Positions 7,495 through 15,196 of a stretch of DNA of 35,196 bases are shown here, in pieces; within the stretch, counting starts at the first letter, position 1; every line of letters begins with the position of its first letter. A model generated the notes under the pieces. It searched no databases and was not told the origin of the DNA. It saw only the letters and a list, made by a program, of their open reading frames with translations. Source of the stretch: JAFGGT01 sp036733165 (GTDB lineage: Archaea; Methanobacteriota_B; Thermococci; Methanofastidiosales; NM3); assembly GCA_036733165.1 (NCBI GenBank), contig DAINBB010000015.1, forward strand, positions 1-35,196. The letters run 5' to 3'. A program made the position numbers and the translations under genes.

Positions 7495-8370
7495 ATGAAA
7501 AAGAAGATGATCTTTATTCTCTTGATGGTCGTAGTGTCGCTCTCCGCCTGCATATCTGGAGATGGGGAGAATGACAATGACAAGATAGGCATTGTTGTAA
7601 GCATACCGCCATACTCCGAGTGGGCATCCTCCGTAGGGGGGGACAAGGTGACAGTGACGATAATCGTGCCCGAGGGACAGTCGCCGCACACATATGAGCC
7701 CACCGCCGAGACCATGATAAAGGTTAGCGAAGCCAGTATATGGGTCAAGAACGGAGTCGGACTGGAGTTCTGGGCTGACGAGATAGTGGAAACCAATTCA
7801 GACATTGATATAGTCGACATATCGGAGGGAGTGGACCTGATACCAACTGATGGAGAGGACGATGACGGCGATCATGACGAAGGAGGATATGATGCACACA
7901 TCTGGATGTCCATAGAGGTAGCAAAAAAGGGCGTCGAACAGATATATGCGGCCCTTGTGGAGGTTGACCCGGAGAACGAGGAATACTACAGGGGCAACAT
8001 GGAGGATTACCTGGATGAGCTCTCCGACCTCGACCAGTACATAATAGACAACATAGGGGCGGATTCCGGGAAAATGTTCATAGTGTTCCATCCTGCTTGG
8101 ACGTACTTTGCGAGAGACTACGGACTGGTGCAGATATCGATAGAGGAGGGCGGCAAGGAGGCGGGGCCCGAACAGATAGCAAACATCGTCGACCAGGCAG
8201 AGGAATACGGGATAAGCGTCATCTTTACCGAACCCCAGTTCAGCAGCGATGATGCAAAGGTCATCGCGAACGAGATAGATGGCATAGTCGTGTCGATAAA
8301 TCCATTGGCGAGCAACTATGTTGAAAACATGAAAACAGTTTTAAATGCGCTTGTGGAAGGACTAGTGTGA
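7495..8370 (+). CDS. znuA: Zinc/manganese ABC transporter substrate-binding lipoprotein
   Basis: Cluster A-I (cluster 9) metal-binding protein anchored outside the membrane. The signal peptide MKKKMIFILLMVVVSL ends in a lipobox LSAC with Cys19. Predicted metal ligands are H65 (SPHTYEP), H135 (DAHIW), H199 (VFHPAW) and E246 (FTEPQF), the usual three-His plus carboxylate set. Between the first two lies an acidic/His loop (residues 119-131, EDDDGDHDEGG), a typical metal-collecting loop of zinc-specific members. It opens the operon znuA-znuC-znuB. The neighbouring NikR-like regulator leaves a nickel or mixed specificity possible, although the ligands favour zinc. Confidence 0.92.
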   Translation: MKKKMIFILLMVVVSLSACISGDGENDNDKIGIVVSIPPYSEWASSVGGDKVTVTIIVPEGQSPHTYEPTAETMIKVSEASIWVKNGVGLEFWADEIVETNSDIDIVDISEGVDLIPTDGEDDDGDHDEGGYDAHIWMSIEVAKKGVEQIYAALVEVDPENEEYYRGNMEDYLDELSDLDQYIIDNIGADSGKMFIVFHPAWTYFARDYGLVQISIEEGGKEAGPEQIANIVDQAEEYGISVIFTEPQFSSDDAKVIANEIDGIVVSINPLASNYVENMKTVLNALVEGLV

Positions 8371-8374
8371 GCTA

Positions 8375-9136
8375 ATGGAAGAAAATGGGGACGTGGCCAT
8401 CTCTATCAAGGACCTATGGGTGTCATACGGCGATCACGTCGTTCTGAAGAAGATAGACCTTAACGTGCATGAAAAGGACTTCATCGGCATCATAGGGCCG
8501 AACGGCGGTGGAAAGTCCACACTGCTCAAGGCCATTCTCGGGCTCATAAAGCCTTCCAGAGGTTCCATCAGCATCTTTGGCAGACCGATAAGGGAGGCCA
8601 AGAGGTACATAGGGTACGTCCCCCAAAGAAAAGAGATACCCCGTAATTTTCCGATCACCGTCTTCGAGGTCGTCAGGCTGGGCAGGTATCCCCGCAAAGG
8701 GATAGGAAAGAGATTCGATGAGGACGACAACAAGGCGTCCCTGCAGGCATTGGAGAGGGTGAACATGCTGGAATACAGGGACACCGAGATATCTAATCTT
8801 TCCGGAGGACAACAGCAGAGGGTGTTCATAGCCAGGGCGTTGGTGAACGATCCAAAGCTGCTTCTCCTTGATGAGCCCAACATCGGGATAGACCTAACGG
8901 TGCAGAACGATTTCTACGAGATGTTGAAGAGATTCAACGAAAGGATGACTATCATCATGATAAGTCACGACGTCACGGCGATATCCAGCTATGTGAAGAC
9001 CGTGGCATGCCTCAACAAGGAACTCCACTACCACGGGACAAAGGCCATAAACAAGGAGGACTTCGAGAAGGTCTATAATTGCCCGGTGGAGCTCATAGCC
9101 CATGGCCAGCCGCATTGGGTACTGGAGGAACACTGA
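8375..9136 (+). CDS. znuC: Zinc/manganese ABC transporter ATP-binding protein
   Basis: The 253-residue ATPase of the metal importer. It shows Walker A GPNGGGKST, Q-loop YVPQRKEIP, signature LSGGQQQR, Walker B LLLLDEPNIG and switch His in ISHD. The C-terminus ends HGQPHWVLEEH, a His-containing tail common in this metal-transport subfamily. The ATG is 4 nt after the znuA stop and its own stop overlaps the znuB start (TGATG), so all three subunits are co-translated. Confidence 0.94.
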   Translation: MEENGDVAISIKDLWVSYGDHVVLKKIDLNVHEKDFIGIIGPNGGGKSTLLKAILGLIKPSRGSISIFGRPIREAKRYIGYVPQRKEIPRNFPITVFEVVRLGRYPRKGIGKRFDEDDNKASLQALERVNMLEYRDTEISNLSGGQQQRVFIARALVNDPKLLLLDEPNIGIDLTVQNDFYEMLKRFNERMTIIMISHDVTAISSYVKTVACLNKELHYHGTKAINKEDFEKVYNCPVELIAHGQPHWVLEEH

Positions 9137-9984
9137 TGTTCGAATTCCTCGGTTATGAGTTCATGAGGAACGCATTCATGGCAGGCGCCCTGACCAGCAT
9201 CATATGCGGCACCATTGGTGTGTACGTGGTCCTCAAGAGGATAGTCTTCATCAGCGGTGGGATAGCCCACTTCTCTTTCGGAGGGATCGGTTTCGGATAC
9301 CTCATAAACTTCAATCCCATGGTCACCACATTGATCTTCTCCTTGGGCGCGGCGGTCTCCATAGGGCTGTCAAAGAAAAAGGTCAATATGCAGGAGGATA
9401 CCACTATAGGCATACTATGGGCGATAGGGATGGCGCTTGGGATAGTCTTCGTCGGGCTTAGCAAGGGATACGCCATTGACCTCTTCAGCTATCTGTTCGG
9501 CAGCATACTGGCCGTCAGCAGGCAGGACCTTTACATGATGGTGACCCTATGCGCCCTGATAATGATCACAGTGACCATCTTTTACAAGGAACTGTTGTTG
9601 GTGACGTTCGATGAGGAGTACGGGAACGTCCTGGGCGCACCCACGAACGGCATCTACATCATGCTGCTCTGCCTGGTGGCGCTCTCGATAGTCGTCATGA
9701 TAAAGGTGGTCGGGGTCATACTCGTGATAGCTTTGCTCACCATACCCGCATCGACAAGCAGATTGTTCTCCAACAATCTGAAAAAGATGATACTGTTCTC
9801 CATCCTTGTAGGTCTGGTATTCACGTCCGGCGGATTGCTGATATCCTATTATGCCAATCTCGCCTCGGGCGCCACGATCGTTATTTTCTCAGGGGTCATG
9901 TTCTTTATCACGATGATGGTGAAGAGCGTCTTGGACAAAAGGAAGAGGAACCGGGCATTGAACGCGATGATACAGAAACAATAA
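9136..9984 (+). CDS. znuB: Zinc/manganese ABC transporter permease (ABC-3 family)
   Basis: A 282-residue inner-membrane permease with about eight hydrophobic segments. The family signature GGIAHFSFGGIGFGY occurs near residue 45, and KVVGVILVIALLTIPA is the conserved transmembrane motif in the second half. I start at the ATG that overlaps the znuC stop (TGATG) instead of the upstream ATG at 9079, which lies inside znuC and would add a non-family extension. A gap of 26 nt separates it from mtnA, with no obvious terminator, so read-through is possible. Confidence 0.92.
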   Translation: MFEFLGYEFMRNAFMAGALTSIICGTIGVYVVLKRIVFISGGIAHFSFGGIGFGYLINFNPMVTTLIFSLGAAVSIGLSKKKVNMQEDTTIGILWAIGMALGIVFVGLSKGYAIDLFSYLFGSILAVSRQDLYMMVTLCALIMITVTIFYKELLLVTFDEEYGNVLGAPTNGIYIMLLCLVALSIVVMIKVVGVILVIALLTIPASTSRLFSNNLKKMILFSILVGLVFTSGGLLISYYANLASGATIVIFSGVMFFITMMVKSVLDKRKRNRALNAMIQKQ

Positions 9985-10010
9985 AGAACTGTGACATCCA
10001 CTTTTCGACC

Positions 10011-11036
10011 ATGAGAACGATTTTCTATGAAGACGGCCTGGTCAGGATGATAGACCAGACCAAGCTCCCTGGAGAGTTGGTGGTGCACGAATGCGGCAAT
10101 GTCGATTGTCTCATCGAGGCCATAAAGGAGCTCAGGGTCCGGGGGGCGCCGGCGCTTGGGGCGGCAGGCGCTTATGGGGTCGTCCTCTCCGCAAGACAGC
10201 ACATATCTGAGAAGAGCGATCAATTCCTGTCCAGTGTGGGCAAGGACTCCGTAAGGATATCCAATGCCAGGCCCACTGCAGTGAACCTCCAATGGGGCGT
10301 GGCCTCGCAGATGGGGCTTGTGAGACGCAATGGGACAAATGAGGCGGTCCTAGCGTCCCTCGAGGAGAATGCCGAGAGGATAGCTTCAGAGGATATCGAC
10401 AACAACAAGGCAATTGGCAGGCTTGGTTCCGCGCTCGTGGACGATGGCGACAACGTGCTCACACACTGCAACGCGGGGGCGTTGGCCTGTGTAGGATACG
10501 GAACTGCCCTTGGAATCATAAGGGCGGCCCACGAGGAAGGAAAAAGGATCCACGTCTACGTAGATGAAACAAGGCCGCTATGCCAAGGTTCCAGGCTCAC
10601 GGCATGGGAGATGGTGAACGAGTCTATCCCGGCCACGCTCATAACGGACAGCATGGCGGGTTTCCTGATGGGCCAGGGAAAGGTGCAAAAGGTGGTGGTC
10701 GGTGCGGACAGAATAGCCTCGAACGGCGACACTGCGAACAAGATCGGCACTTACTCGCTCTCGGTGCTGGCAAAGCACCACGGCATTCCCATGATAGTGG
10801 CGGCCCCGACGTCCACCATAGACCTAAGCATCGACGACGGGTCCAAGATACCTATCGAAGAGAGGGACGGAAACGAGCTTAGATACTGGAAGGGGATGCA
10901 GAACGCTCCGATCGGCATAGGCGTCTACAATCCGGCATTCGACGTGACACCCAACGAAAACATAACCGCGATAGTAACGGAAAAAGGAGTGGCAAAGCCT
11001 CCTTTCAAGGAGACATTAGCCAGGCTCAAGTCTTGA
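10011..11036 (+). CDS. mtnA: S-methyl-5-thioribose-1-phosphate isomerase (or 5-deoxyribose-1-phosphate isomerase)
   Basis: Converts the aldose MTR-1-P to the ketose MTRu-1-P in methionine salvage. The 341-residue sequence belongs to the eIF2B-like isomerase family: RVRGAPALGAAGAYG near residue 45, NARPTAVNLQWGV, the catalytic Cys153 in THCNAG, DETRPLCQGSRLTAWE, and catalytic Asp233 in VGADRIASNGDTANKIGT. The C-terminal NPAFDVTPNENITAIVTEKG is typical. Both active-site residues and the enzyme-type motif distinguish it from true eIF2B. Archaeal enzymes may also handle 5-deoxyribose-1-P from radical-SAM by-products. Its 3' end overlaps the convergent deaminase gene by 21 nt. Confidence 0.92.
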   Translation: MRTIFYEDGLVRMIDQTKLPGELVVHECGNVDCLIEAIKELRVRGAPALGAAGAYGVVLSARQHISEKSDQFLSSVGKDSVRISNARPTAVNLQWGVASQMGLVRRNGTNEAVLASLEENAERIASEDIDNNKAIGRLGSALVDDGDNVLTHCNAGALACVGYGTALGIIRAAHEEGKRIHVYVDETRPLCQGSRLTAWEMVNESIPATLITDSMAGFLMGQGKVQKVVVGADRIASNGDTANKIGTYSLSVLAKHHGIPMIVAAPTSTIDLSIDDGSKIPIEERDGNELRYWKGMQNAPIGIGVYNPAFDVTPNENITAIVTEKGVAKPPFKETLARLKS

Positions 11037-12236
11037 GCGTACTGACCCGTACGCCTCCTGCGCACCCTCGATCACGCTTTCCTCATCCACAGATGCAATG
11101 CGTCCGTCGAGTACCACGAAGCTGCCATCCACCATGACATGGGAAACGCTTCTGGAGTTGACGGAGAGGCATAGATGGCCCGAAAGGTTGGCCGTGGGGA
11201 ACGCATCCCTCCCATCAAGTAGTATGATGTCCGCATTTGCACCCGGCGCTATCTGGGCGCCGTCAAGGAGCGTGGAGAGCAATTCATCTGAGCCGAGGTT
11301 GTTGGATAGGCCTATCATCCTCGTGTCCGCGAAGATGTCGTATCCATCGTTTATGGCCGGCGAGTCGAGACCGACTGAAAGCCTCACCCCGGCATCTATC
11401 ATTCTCCTGACGGGCGCGGACCCGGACATGAGCCTCAGATTGGAAGCTGGACAAAGGGCGACCTTGACGCCCCTTCTGGCAAGTATGTCCACCTCACCGG
11501 CGTCCATGTGCACGCAATGCGCAATCGTGGTGTCCTCGCAAAGCACACCCTTTCTTTCAAAGAACTGGGCCGGGAGCATTCCATATTCCCTCAGGGAATA
11601 CTCGGTGTCCATGCCTGTCTCGTTCATATGCATATGATAACCCTTGAAAAGTCCGCGATTGTCCCTGTAGGTCTCGGCTATCCTGTCCACGAGGTCCTCG
11701 GATGCCAGTCTGATCGAGACTATCCCAAGCTTTGCATCCACCAGCCGCGAGGTCCCCGCCCTCTTTGCAAGGGAGAGGGACGTCCCTATGTTGGCAGAAC
11801 GTCCGCCCCAATCGTTGTTGTCCATCAAGGCCTCACTAAGAGACGCCCTTATACCCGCCTCTTCACAGGCACGCAGGACCTCAAGCTCCTTGAAATGCAT
11901 GTCCTCGAAGTATGTTATGCCGGAGCGCAGCATCTGGCATATGCTGTAAAGACTTCCATGATAGGCCTCCCTGTCCGTCATATCCTTCTCAAATCGCCAC
12001 AGGGAATCTTCAACCCATTCGTCCAATCCCCCGACAACTGGCATGCCCCTCATCAGGGAGGTGGATGCGTGCATGTGGTTGTTGTGCAACCCCGGCAGTG
12101 CTATGAGGCCCTTCGCATCGAAGATGTCCCCGCCCCTGAGGTCCTGGCCCAGCCTGGATATCTTGCCATCGTCGCCTATTTCGATATCGAGTCTCCTGAA
12201 TCCATTGTTGTAGACATACGCATCCCTTATTATCAT
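11016..12236 (-). CDS. Amidohydrolase: 5'-deoxyadenosine / methylthioadenosine / S-adenosylhomocysteine deaminase
   Basis: A 406-residue TIM-barrel metallohydrolase of the MtaD/DadD (TrzA-like) group. Metal and substrate motifs are H54-x-H56 (HNNHMHAS), H201-M-H203 with Glu206 (GYHMHMNETG), H240/H243 (AHCVHMD), and Asp291 in GLDSPAINDG. The LMRGMP segment after the HxH motif is typical of this group. It would deaminate 5'-modified adenosines to inosines. Facing mtnA tail to tail, it supports a salvage route in which the deaminated nucleoside is phosphorolysed and the sugar phosphate isomerised by MtnA. The exact preferred substrate cannot be read from sequence. A TATA-like box at 12270-12278 and the element at 12284-12301 precede it. 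Confidence 0.85.
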   Translation of the reverse strand: MIIRDAYVYNNGFRRLDIEIGDDGKISRLGQDLRGGDIFDAKGLIALPGLHNNHMHASTSLMRGMPVVGGLDEWVEDSLWRFEKDMTDREAYHGSLYSICQMLRSGITYFEDMHFKELEVLRACEEAGIRASLSEALMDNNDWGGRSANIGTSLSLAKRAGTSRLVDAKLGIVSIRLASEDLVDRIAETYRDNRGLFKGYHMHMNETGMDTEYSLREYGMLPAQFFERKGVLCEDTTIAHCVHMDAGEVDILARRGVKVALCPASNLRLMSGSAPVRRMIDAGVRLSVGLDSPAINDGYDIFADTRMIGLSNNLGSDELLSTLLDGAQIAPGANADIILLDGRDAFPTANLSGHLCLSVNSRSVSHVMVDGSFVVLDGRIASVDEESVIEGAQEAYGSVRSRLEPG

Positions 12237-12269
12237 GGCATCACGATGTCTTTACAGAACAGAAAGCTT

Positions 12270-12301
12270 CAATAAATCGATTTCTCAAATATGTGAATAG
12301 T
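12270..12301 (-). promoter_or_regulatory. Deaminase promoter with upstream ACTATTCACAT element
   Basis: On the minus strand, ATTTATTG (12270-12278) is a TATA candidate about 26 bp before a start near 12248. Immediately upstream, 12284-12301 reads ACTATTCACATATTTGAG. Nearly the same sequence, with three extra T/A bases, lies upstream of the PfkB kinase gene (16147-16167) in the same orientation relative to its gene. It may bind a shared transcription factor; it could equally act on the divergent thioredoxin promoter. Confidence 0.45.
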
Positions 12302-12362
12302 TAATCAGCAGCAAATAGTAAAATTTTTAAATACATCCATGTTTATTAGAACTGGTGAGTTT

Positions 12363-12743
12363 ATGGACGATATTGAAGAGATAAGAAAGAAGAAGATGGA
12401 GGACATGGCAAACAAGTCTGATGATTTCCATCCAATCACAGCGACCGATGATAATTTTGATAAACTATTAGAGGACAATCCTGTGCTTCTGGTGGATTTC
12501 TGGGCAGAATGGTGCATGCCCTGTAAGATGTTCGCCCCAACTGTCACTGAGTTCGCTAAAGAGACCCAAGGTAAGATCGCCGTGGCAAAGCTCAACGTGG
12601 ACGAGGCCAGGAACACTGCAATGAGATTCAACGTGATGTCCATACCCACATCCATGCTATTCAAGGAAGGGAAGCTTGTTGACAAGCTCACCGGGGCTGT
12701 TTCCAAGCAGATGCTCAAACAGTTCGTAGATAGGTACGTTTAA
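12363..12743 (+). CDS. Thioredoxin
   Basis: A 126-residue thiol-disulfide oxidoreductase with the thioredoxin fold. The active site is W50-C51-M-P-C54 in FWAEWCMPCKMFAP, an uncommon M-P variant of WCGPC that recurs in some archaea. The cis-proline loop is SIPTSMLF. An N-terminal charged stretch (EIRKKKMEDMANKSDDFHP) precedes the fold. I choose the ATG at 12363 over 12339 because GGTGAG at 12354-12359 is a suitable ribosome site and the TATA box TTTTTAAAT (12324-12332) places transcription initiation near 12354. The stop is 1 nt before the next gene, so the pair is an operon. Confidence 0.92.
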   Translation: MDDIEEIRKKKMEDMANKSDDFHPITATDDNFDKLLEDNPVLLVDFWAEWCMPCKMFAPTVTEFAKETQGKIAVAKLNVDEARNTAMRFNVMSIPTSMLFKEGKLVDKLTGAVSKQMLKQFVDRYV

Positions 12744-12744
12744 A

Positions 12745-13110
12745 ATGATAAATCCCTTCAGCAAGAACCTCTGTTCCCCAAATCAGATAGAGGGAGTGGA
12801 CATATACGAGCTGGTTTCGGGGGTCCTTTCATTGAACGAGCTTGAGACCAGCATACTTTTTTCGTTGTTTGATGACAATCTCTCGGCGGTGGAACTGTCA
12901 AGACGTTCGGGAAAACATCGAAGCACCATACAGAAGGCGTTGTCCACCCTTATGGGGAAGGGATTGATAATAAGGAAGAAAAGGGGACTCAGGAGAGGAT
13001 ACCACTACACCTACGGGTCGATATCCAAGTCCAGAGTAAAGGACCTCATGATAAAGTACATAGACGATCAGACGAAATGCCTGATCGACAGGATAGAGTG
13101 CGAGCTGTAG
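12745..13110 (+). CDS. Winged-helix (TrmB/MarR-like) transcriptional regulator
   Basis: A 121-residue DNA-binding protein. The helix-turn-helix is clear in SAVELSRRSGKHRSTIQKAL (residues about 51-70), followed by the wing GLIIRKKRGLRRGYHYTY. The N-terminal part contains GVDIYELVSGVLSLNELE. The C-terminal helix holds a Cys in TKCLIDRIECEL, giving two C-terminal cysteines that could be redox-active (inference). It begins 1 nt after the thioredoxin stop, so the regulator is produced with thioredoxin and may respond to redox state. It converges with the NifX-like gene, separated by 2 nt. Confidence 0.82.
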   Translation: MINPFSKNLCSPNQIEGVDIYELVSGVLSLNELETSILFSLFDDNLSAVELSRRSGKHRSTIQKALSTLMGKGLIIRKKRGLRRGYHYTYGSISKSRVKDLMIKYIDDQTKCLIDRIECEL

Positions 13111-13112
13111 GT

Positions 13113-13463
13113 TCAACGGCACGGCGAGCCGTTTACAACATCCTCGAGATCGCCCTTGGCGTGCATGTCCAAAAGTTCCTTTGCGCTCTTTGCCCTGCCA
13201 AAGCATACCTTCATGCCCAGCTCATCGGCGTATTCCAGCGCCCCGGGACCTATCCCAGAACAGATTATCATGTCCACGTCGTGGTCCTTGAGCAGGTCCA
13301 GCGTTCCCTCATGACCGGGAGCGAAGGCGGCCTTGTTCTCGATTATCATATCTGTGTCCCCTTTTTCTCCGATTATCATGAAATAAGGTGACCGGCTGAA
13401 ATGCTCATTGATGTGCGAATCCATCCCGTTGTCATCCTTGAGAGGTATTGCTATCACGGTCAT
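13113..13463 (-). CDS. NifX/NafY-type dinitrogenase iron-molybdenum cofactor domain protein
   Basis: A 116-residue RNase H-like fold protein of the NifX/NifB-C-terminal family (COG1433), which in nitrogen fixers carries FeMo-cofactor precursors but in most archaea has an unknown metal-cluster or redox role. Landmarks are the N-terminal MTVIAIPLKDDNGMDSHINE with HFSRSPYFMI, and IICSGIGPGALEYADELG with KVCFG. The C-terminus ends NGSPCR. No nitrogenase genes are nearby. An exceptionally good ribosome site, GAGGTGATC, overlaps the end of the upstream HTH_10 gene, whose stop is 4 nt away, so the regulator and this protein form an operon. Confidence 0.86.
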   Translation of the reverse strand: MTVIAIPLKDDNGMDSHINEHFSRSPYFMIIGEKGDTDMIIENKAAFAPGHEGTLDLLKDHDVDMIICSGIGPGALEYADELGMKVCFGRAKSAKELLDMHAKGDLEDVVNGSPCR

Positions 13464-13467
13464 TGGA

Positions 13468-14112
13468 TCACCTCATCAAGTAACCGGATATGATCTTCTT
13501 CTGGGCCCGTTTGATTATCTCATCGGTGCTTGAAGGGGACACTCCTATCTCTCCGGACAGCTCCTTTAGCGATATCCTCTTCGGAATGTCGAAATAGCCC
13601 AGGTCATAGGCTTTCTTGAGAACGCACTTTTGCCTGTTGGTGAGGCTTCCGTTCATGCCGAAGTTCCTCTTTTTCATTATCTCGACAGTATAGTTACGTT
13701 CTTTGAGAGTATTGATGAAGTCGTACAAAGAATTGTTGCCGCATGTCAATATGTCCAATGTAATACACTTGTTGTTACACCTGCATCCATTGAAAAGGCA
13801 TCCGGAACGCAAGAACAGTTCAAAACCTATGTAATAACTCATCCTTAACATGAGAAAATACTCATCTTCCGTCTTCTTATCGACCTCATAGTATGCTACC
13901 GAACCAATGGAATCTGAACTGTAACTGTTTATTGATGAGATGACGTCTTCCATAGTGTTGGCAGAGGTATTGAATTCGCAGAGCACAGTTCCTCCGATGT
14001 TGCCATCGTAGGTAGGCATTAACTGTAGGACCTTGTAGTCCACGCCGTTGTCCTTAGCAATGTTGATAAGAAAGCTATCATCGCTACACGCTTTTATAAG
14101 GACCTCATGCAT
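13468..14112 (-). CDS. HTH_10 (bacterio-opsin activator-type) regulator with a cysteine cluster
   Basis: A 214-residue archaeal transcription factor. The C-terminal 60 residues are a classic HTH_10 domain (LTNRQKCVLKKAYDLGYFDI, then SLKELSGEIGVSPSST and EIIKRAQKKII). The N-terminal 150 residues form a sensor-like region ending in an unusual Cys cluster, C105-x4-C110-x-C112-x3-C116-x7-C124 (GCLFNGCRCNNKCITLDILTC), which could hold an iron-sulfur cluster or zinc, or form regulatory disulfides. It is transcribed with the NifX-like gene and faces a thioredoxin operon, consistent with redox or metal control (inference). A TATA box TTATATAAAG at 14146-14156 and a G-rich site before the ATG support the start. 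Confidence 0.84.
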   Translation of the reverse strand: MHEVLIKACSDDSFLINIAKDNGVDYKVLQLMPTYDGNIGGTVLCEFNTSANTMEDVISSINSYSSDSIGSVAYYEVDKKTEDEYFLMLRMSYYIGFELFLRSGCLFNGCRCNNKCITLDILTCGNNSLYDFINTLKERNYTVEIMKKRNFGMNGSLTNRQKCVLKKAYDLGYFDIPKRISLKELSGEIGVSPSSTDEIIKRAQKKIISGYLMR

Positions 14113-14201
14113 AGCATTCCCCCCCGCAAATGATAAGGGGTCTACCTTTATATAATTAATTGAAATTGACCATATTTTTAATTATAATTCCTAATCCGTG
14201 T

Positions 14202-14238
14202 CTTTATTTATAAAAAGAATATAATATGTCGGGGCCCC
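14202..14238 (-). terminator. Probable transcript end after ribose-1,5-bisphosphate isomerase
   Basis: Just after the stop on the minus strand is the perfect 8-bp palindrome GGGGCCCC (14231-14238), then a T-rich stretch containing TTCTTTTT (14213-14220). A similar GGGGCCC followed by T-rich DNA lies just after the RecJ-like gene (3951-3957). Archaeal termination needs mainly the T tract, so the palindrome's role is uncertain. Confidence 0.35.
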
Positions 14239-14245
14239 TACAACA

Positions 14246-15196
14246 TCATTCCCAAGGATCCTGGTCCATAAGTTTCCAGCCATAAAGCTGGGTCAACAGG
14301 TAGAATGAGGCCTGGGGGGGTATTATTCCCTTCTCGGTCACTATTATATCAACGTACTCGTCGGGCGTGATGTCGAAGACTGGGTTGCGGACCCTTATGT
14401 TACTGAACTCATCGGCGATCTCCTGGGGTATTACCTCGTCAGGCGTCCTTTCCTCTATCTCCACCAGCTCCCCAACCAACGTGTCTGGGTGGAACTTGAA
14501 CGTCTCTGCGGCCACCATCAGCCTGACCCTGGCCTCCCTTGCGGCCATTGCCACCGTCGCGGTGCCTATCTTGTTCACCACAGCGCCGTTCGAGGTGACG
14601 GCATCGGCGCCAACAATGACGTGGTCCATGTCCTTCATGTAGAATCTTGCGGCAGAGTCCACGGCTATGTTCACATCTATGCCCTCGTTCGCGAGGGCCT
14701 TTGCGGTTATCCTTCCCTGGTACCTCGGCCTCGTCTCCATGGCATATACCTCTATGTCCTTTCCCTGCTGATGGGCCCTCTTCATGATCTCTATGGCCGC
14801 ATTCGAGTTGCAGATCGTCATTATCTTGTCGCCAGAGAGTATGCGATTGGCACCAAAATCGCCTATCAGCCTCAGGGCGTCCTCGGCATTGGATATGAAT
14901 CTGTCAGCCGCGCCTATGACAGAGTCCTTCAAGACGTCCAGGTCCCCCTCATTCTCCGTCAGGCCGTTTATCAGGACGTATCTGACGGCATTTGGCAGCG
15001 ATACGGCGGTCGGTCTGGTCTGTACGAGATATCTTGCCGAGACCTTCATCTCATTGATGAAATCATCGATACCTGCGGCCGATGAGCCCATCGCCGCGAC
15101 CTTCAATGCTTTCGCGGCGGCAACGGCTATCCTCCCGGCGCCACGAATCTTCATGGACTCTATGTCCTTCGCTATACTAACAAGTTTATCATTCAT
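14246..15196 (-). CDS. Ribose-1,5-bisphosphate isomerase (R15P isomerase, aIF2B-like family)
   Basis: Isomerises ribose-1,5-bisphosphate to ribulose-1,5-bisphosphate in the archaeal AMP/nucleoside-to-RuBisCO pathway. The 316-residue sequence has N-terminal KIRGAGRIAVAAAKAL, TRPTAVSLPNAVRYVL, the catalytic Cys129 in TICNSNAA and catalytic Asp198 in IVGADAVTSNGAVVNKIGT. These correspond to C133 and D202 of the Thermococcus kodakarensis enzyme. The C-terminal NPVFDITPDEYVDIIVTEKG is family-typical. Its start overlaps the stop of the PfkB-like kinase gene by 8 nt, so they are co-translated. No RuBisCO gene is in the window. True aIF2B subunits lack this catalytic pair, so a translation role is unlikely. 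Confidence 0.88.
   Translation of the reverse strand: MNDKLVSIAKDIESMKIRGAGRIAVAAAKALKVAAMGSSAAGIDDFINEMKVSARYLVQTRPTAVSLPNAVRYVLINGLTENEGDLDVLKDSVIGAADRFISNAEDALRLIGDFGANRILSGDKIMTICNSNAAIEIMKRAHQQGKDIEVYAMETRPRYQGRITAKALANEGIDVNIAVDSAARFYMKDMDHVIVGADAVTSNGAVVNKIGTATVAMAAREARVRLMVAAETFKFHPDTLVGELVEIEERTPDEVIPQEIADEFSNIRVRNPVFDITPDEYVDIIVTEKGIIPPQASFYLLTQLYGWKLMDQDPWE

Noticed and set aside
14246..15196. Translation initiation factor aIF2B subunit
   Set aside because: Catalytic Cys129 and Asp198 of R15P isomerase are present and the gene is coupled to a sugar kinase.
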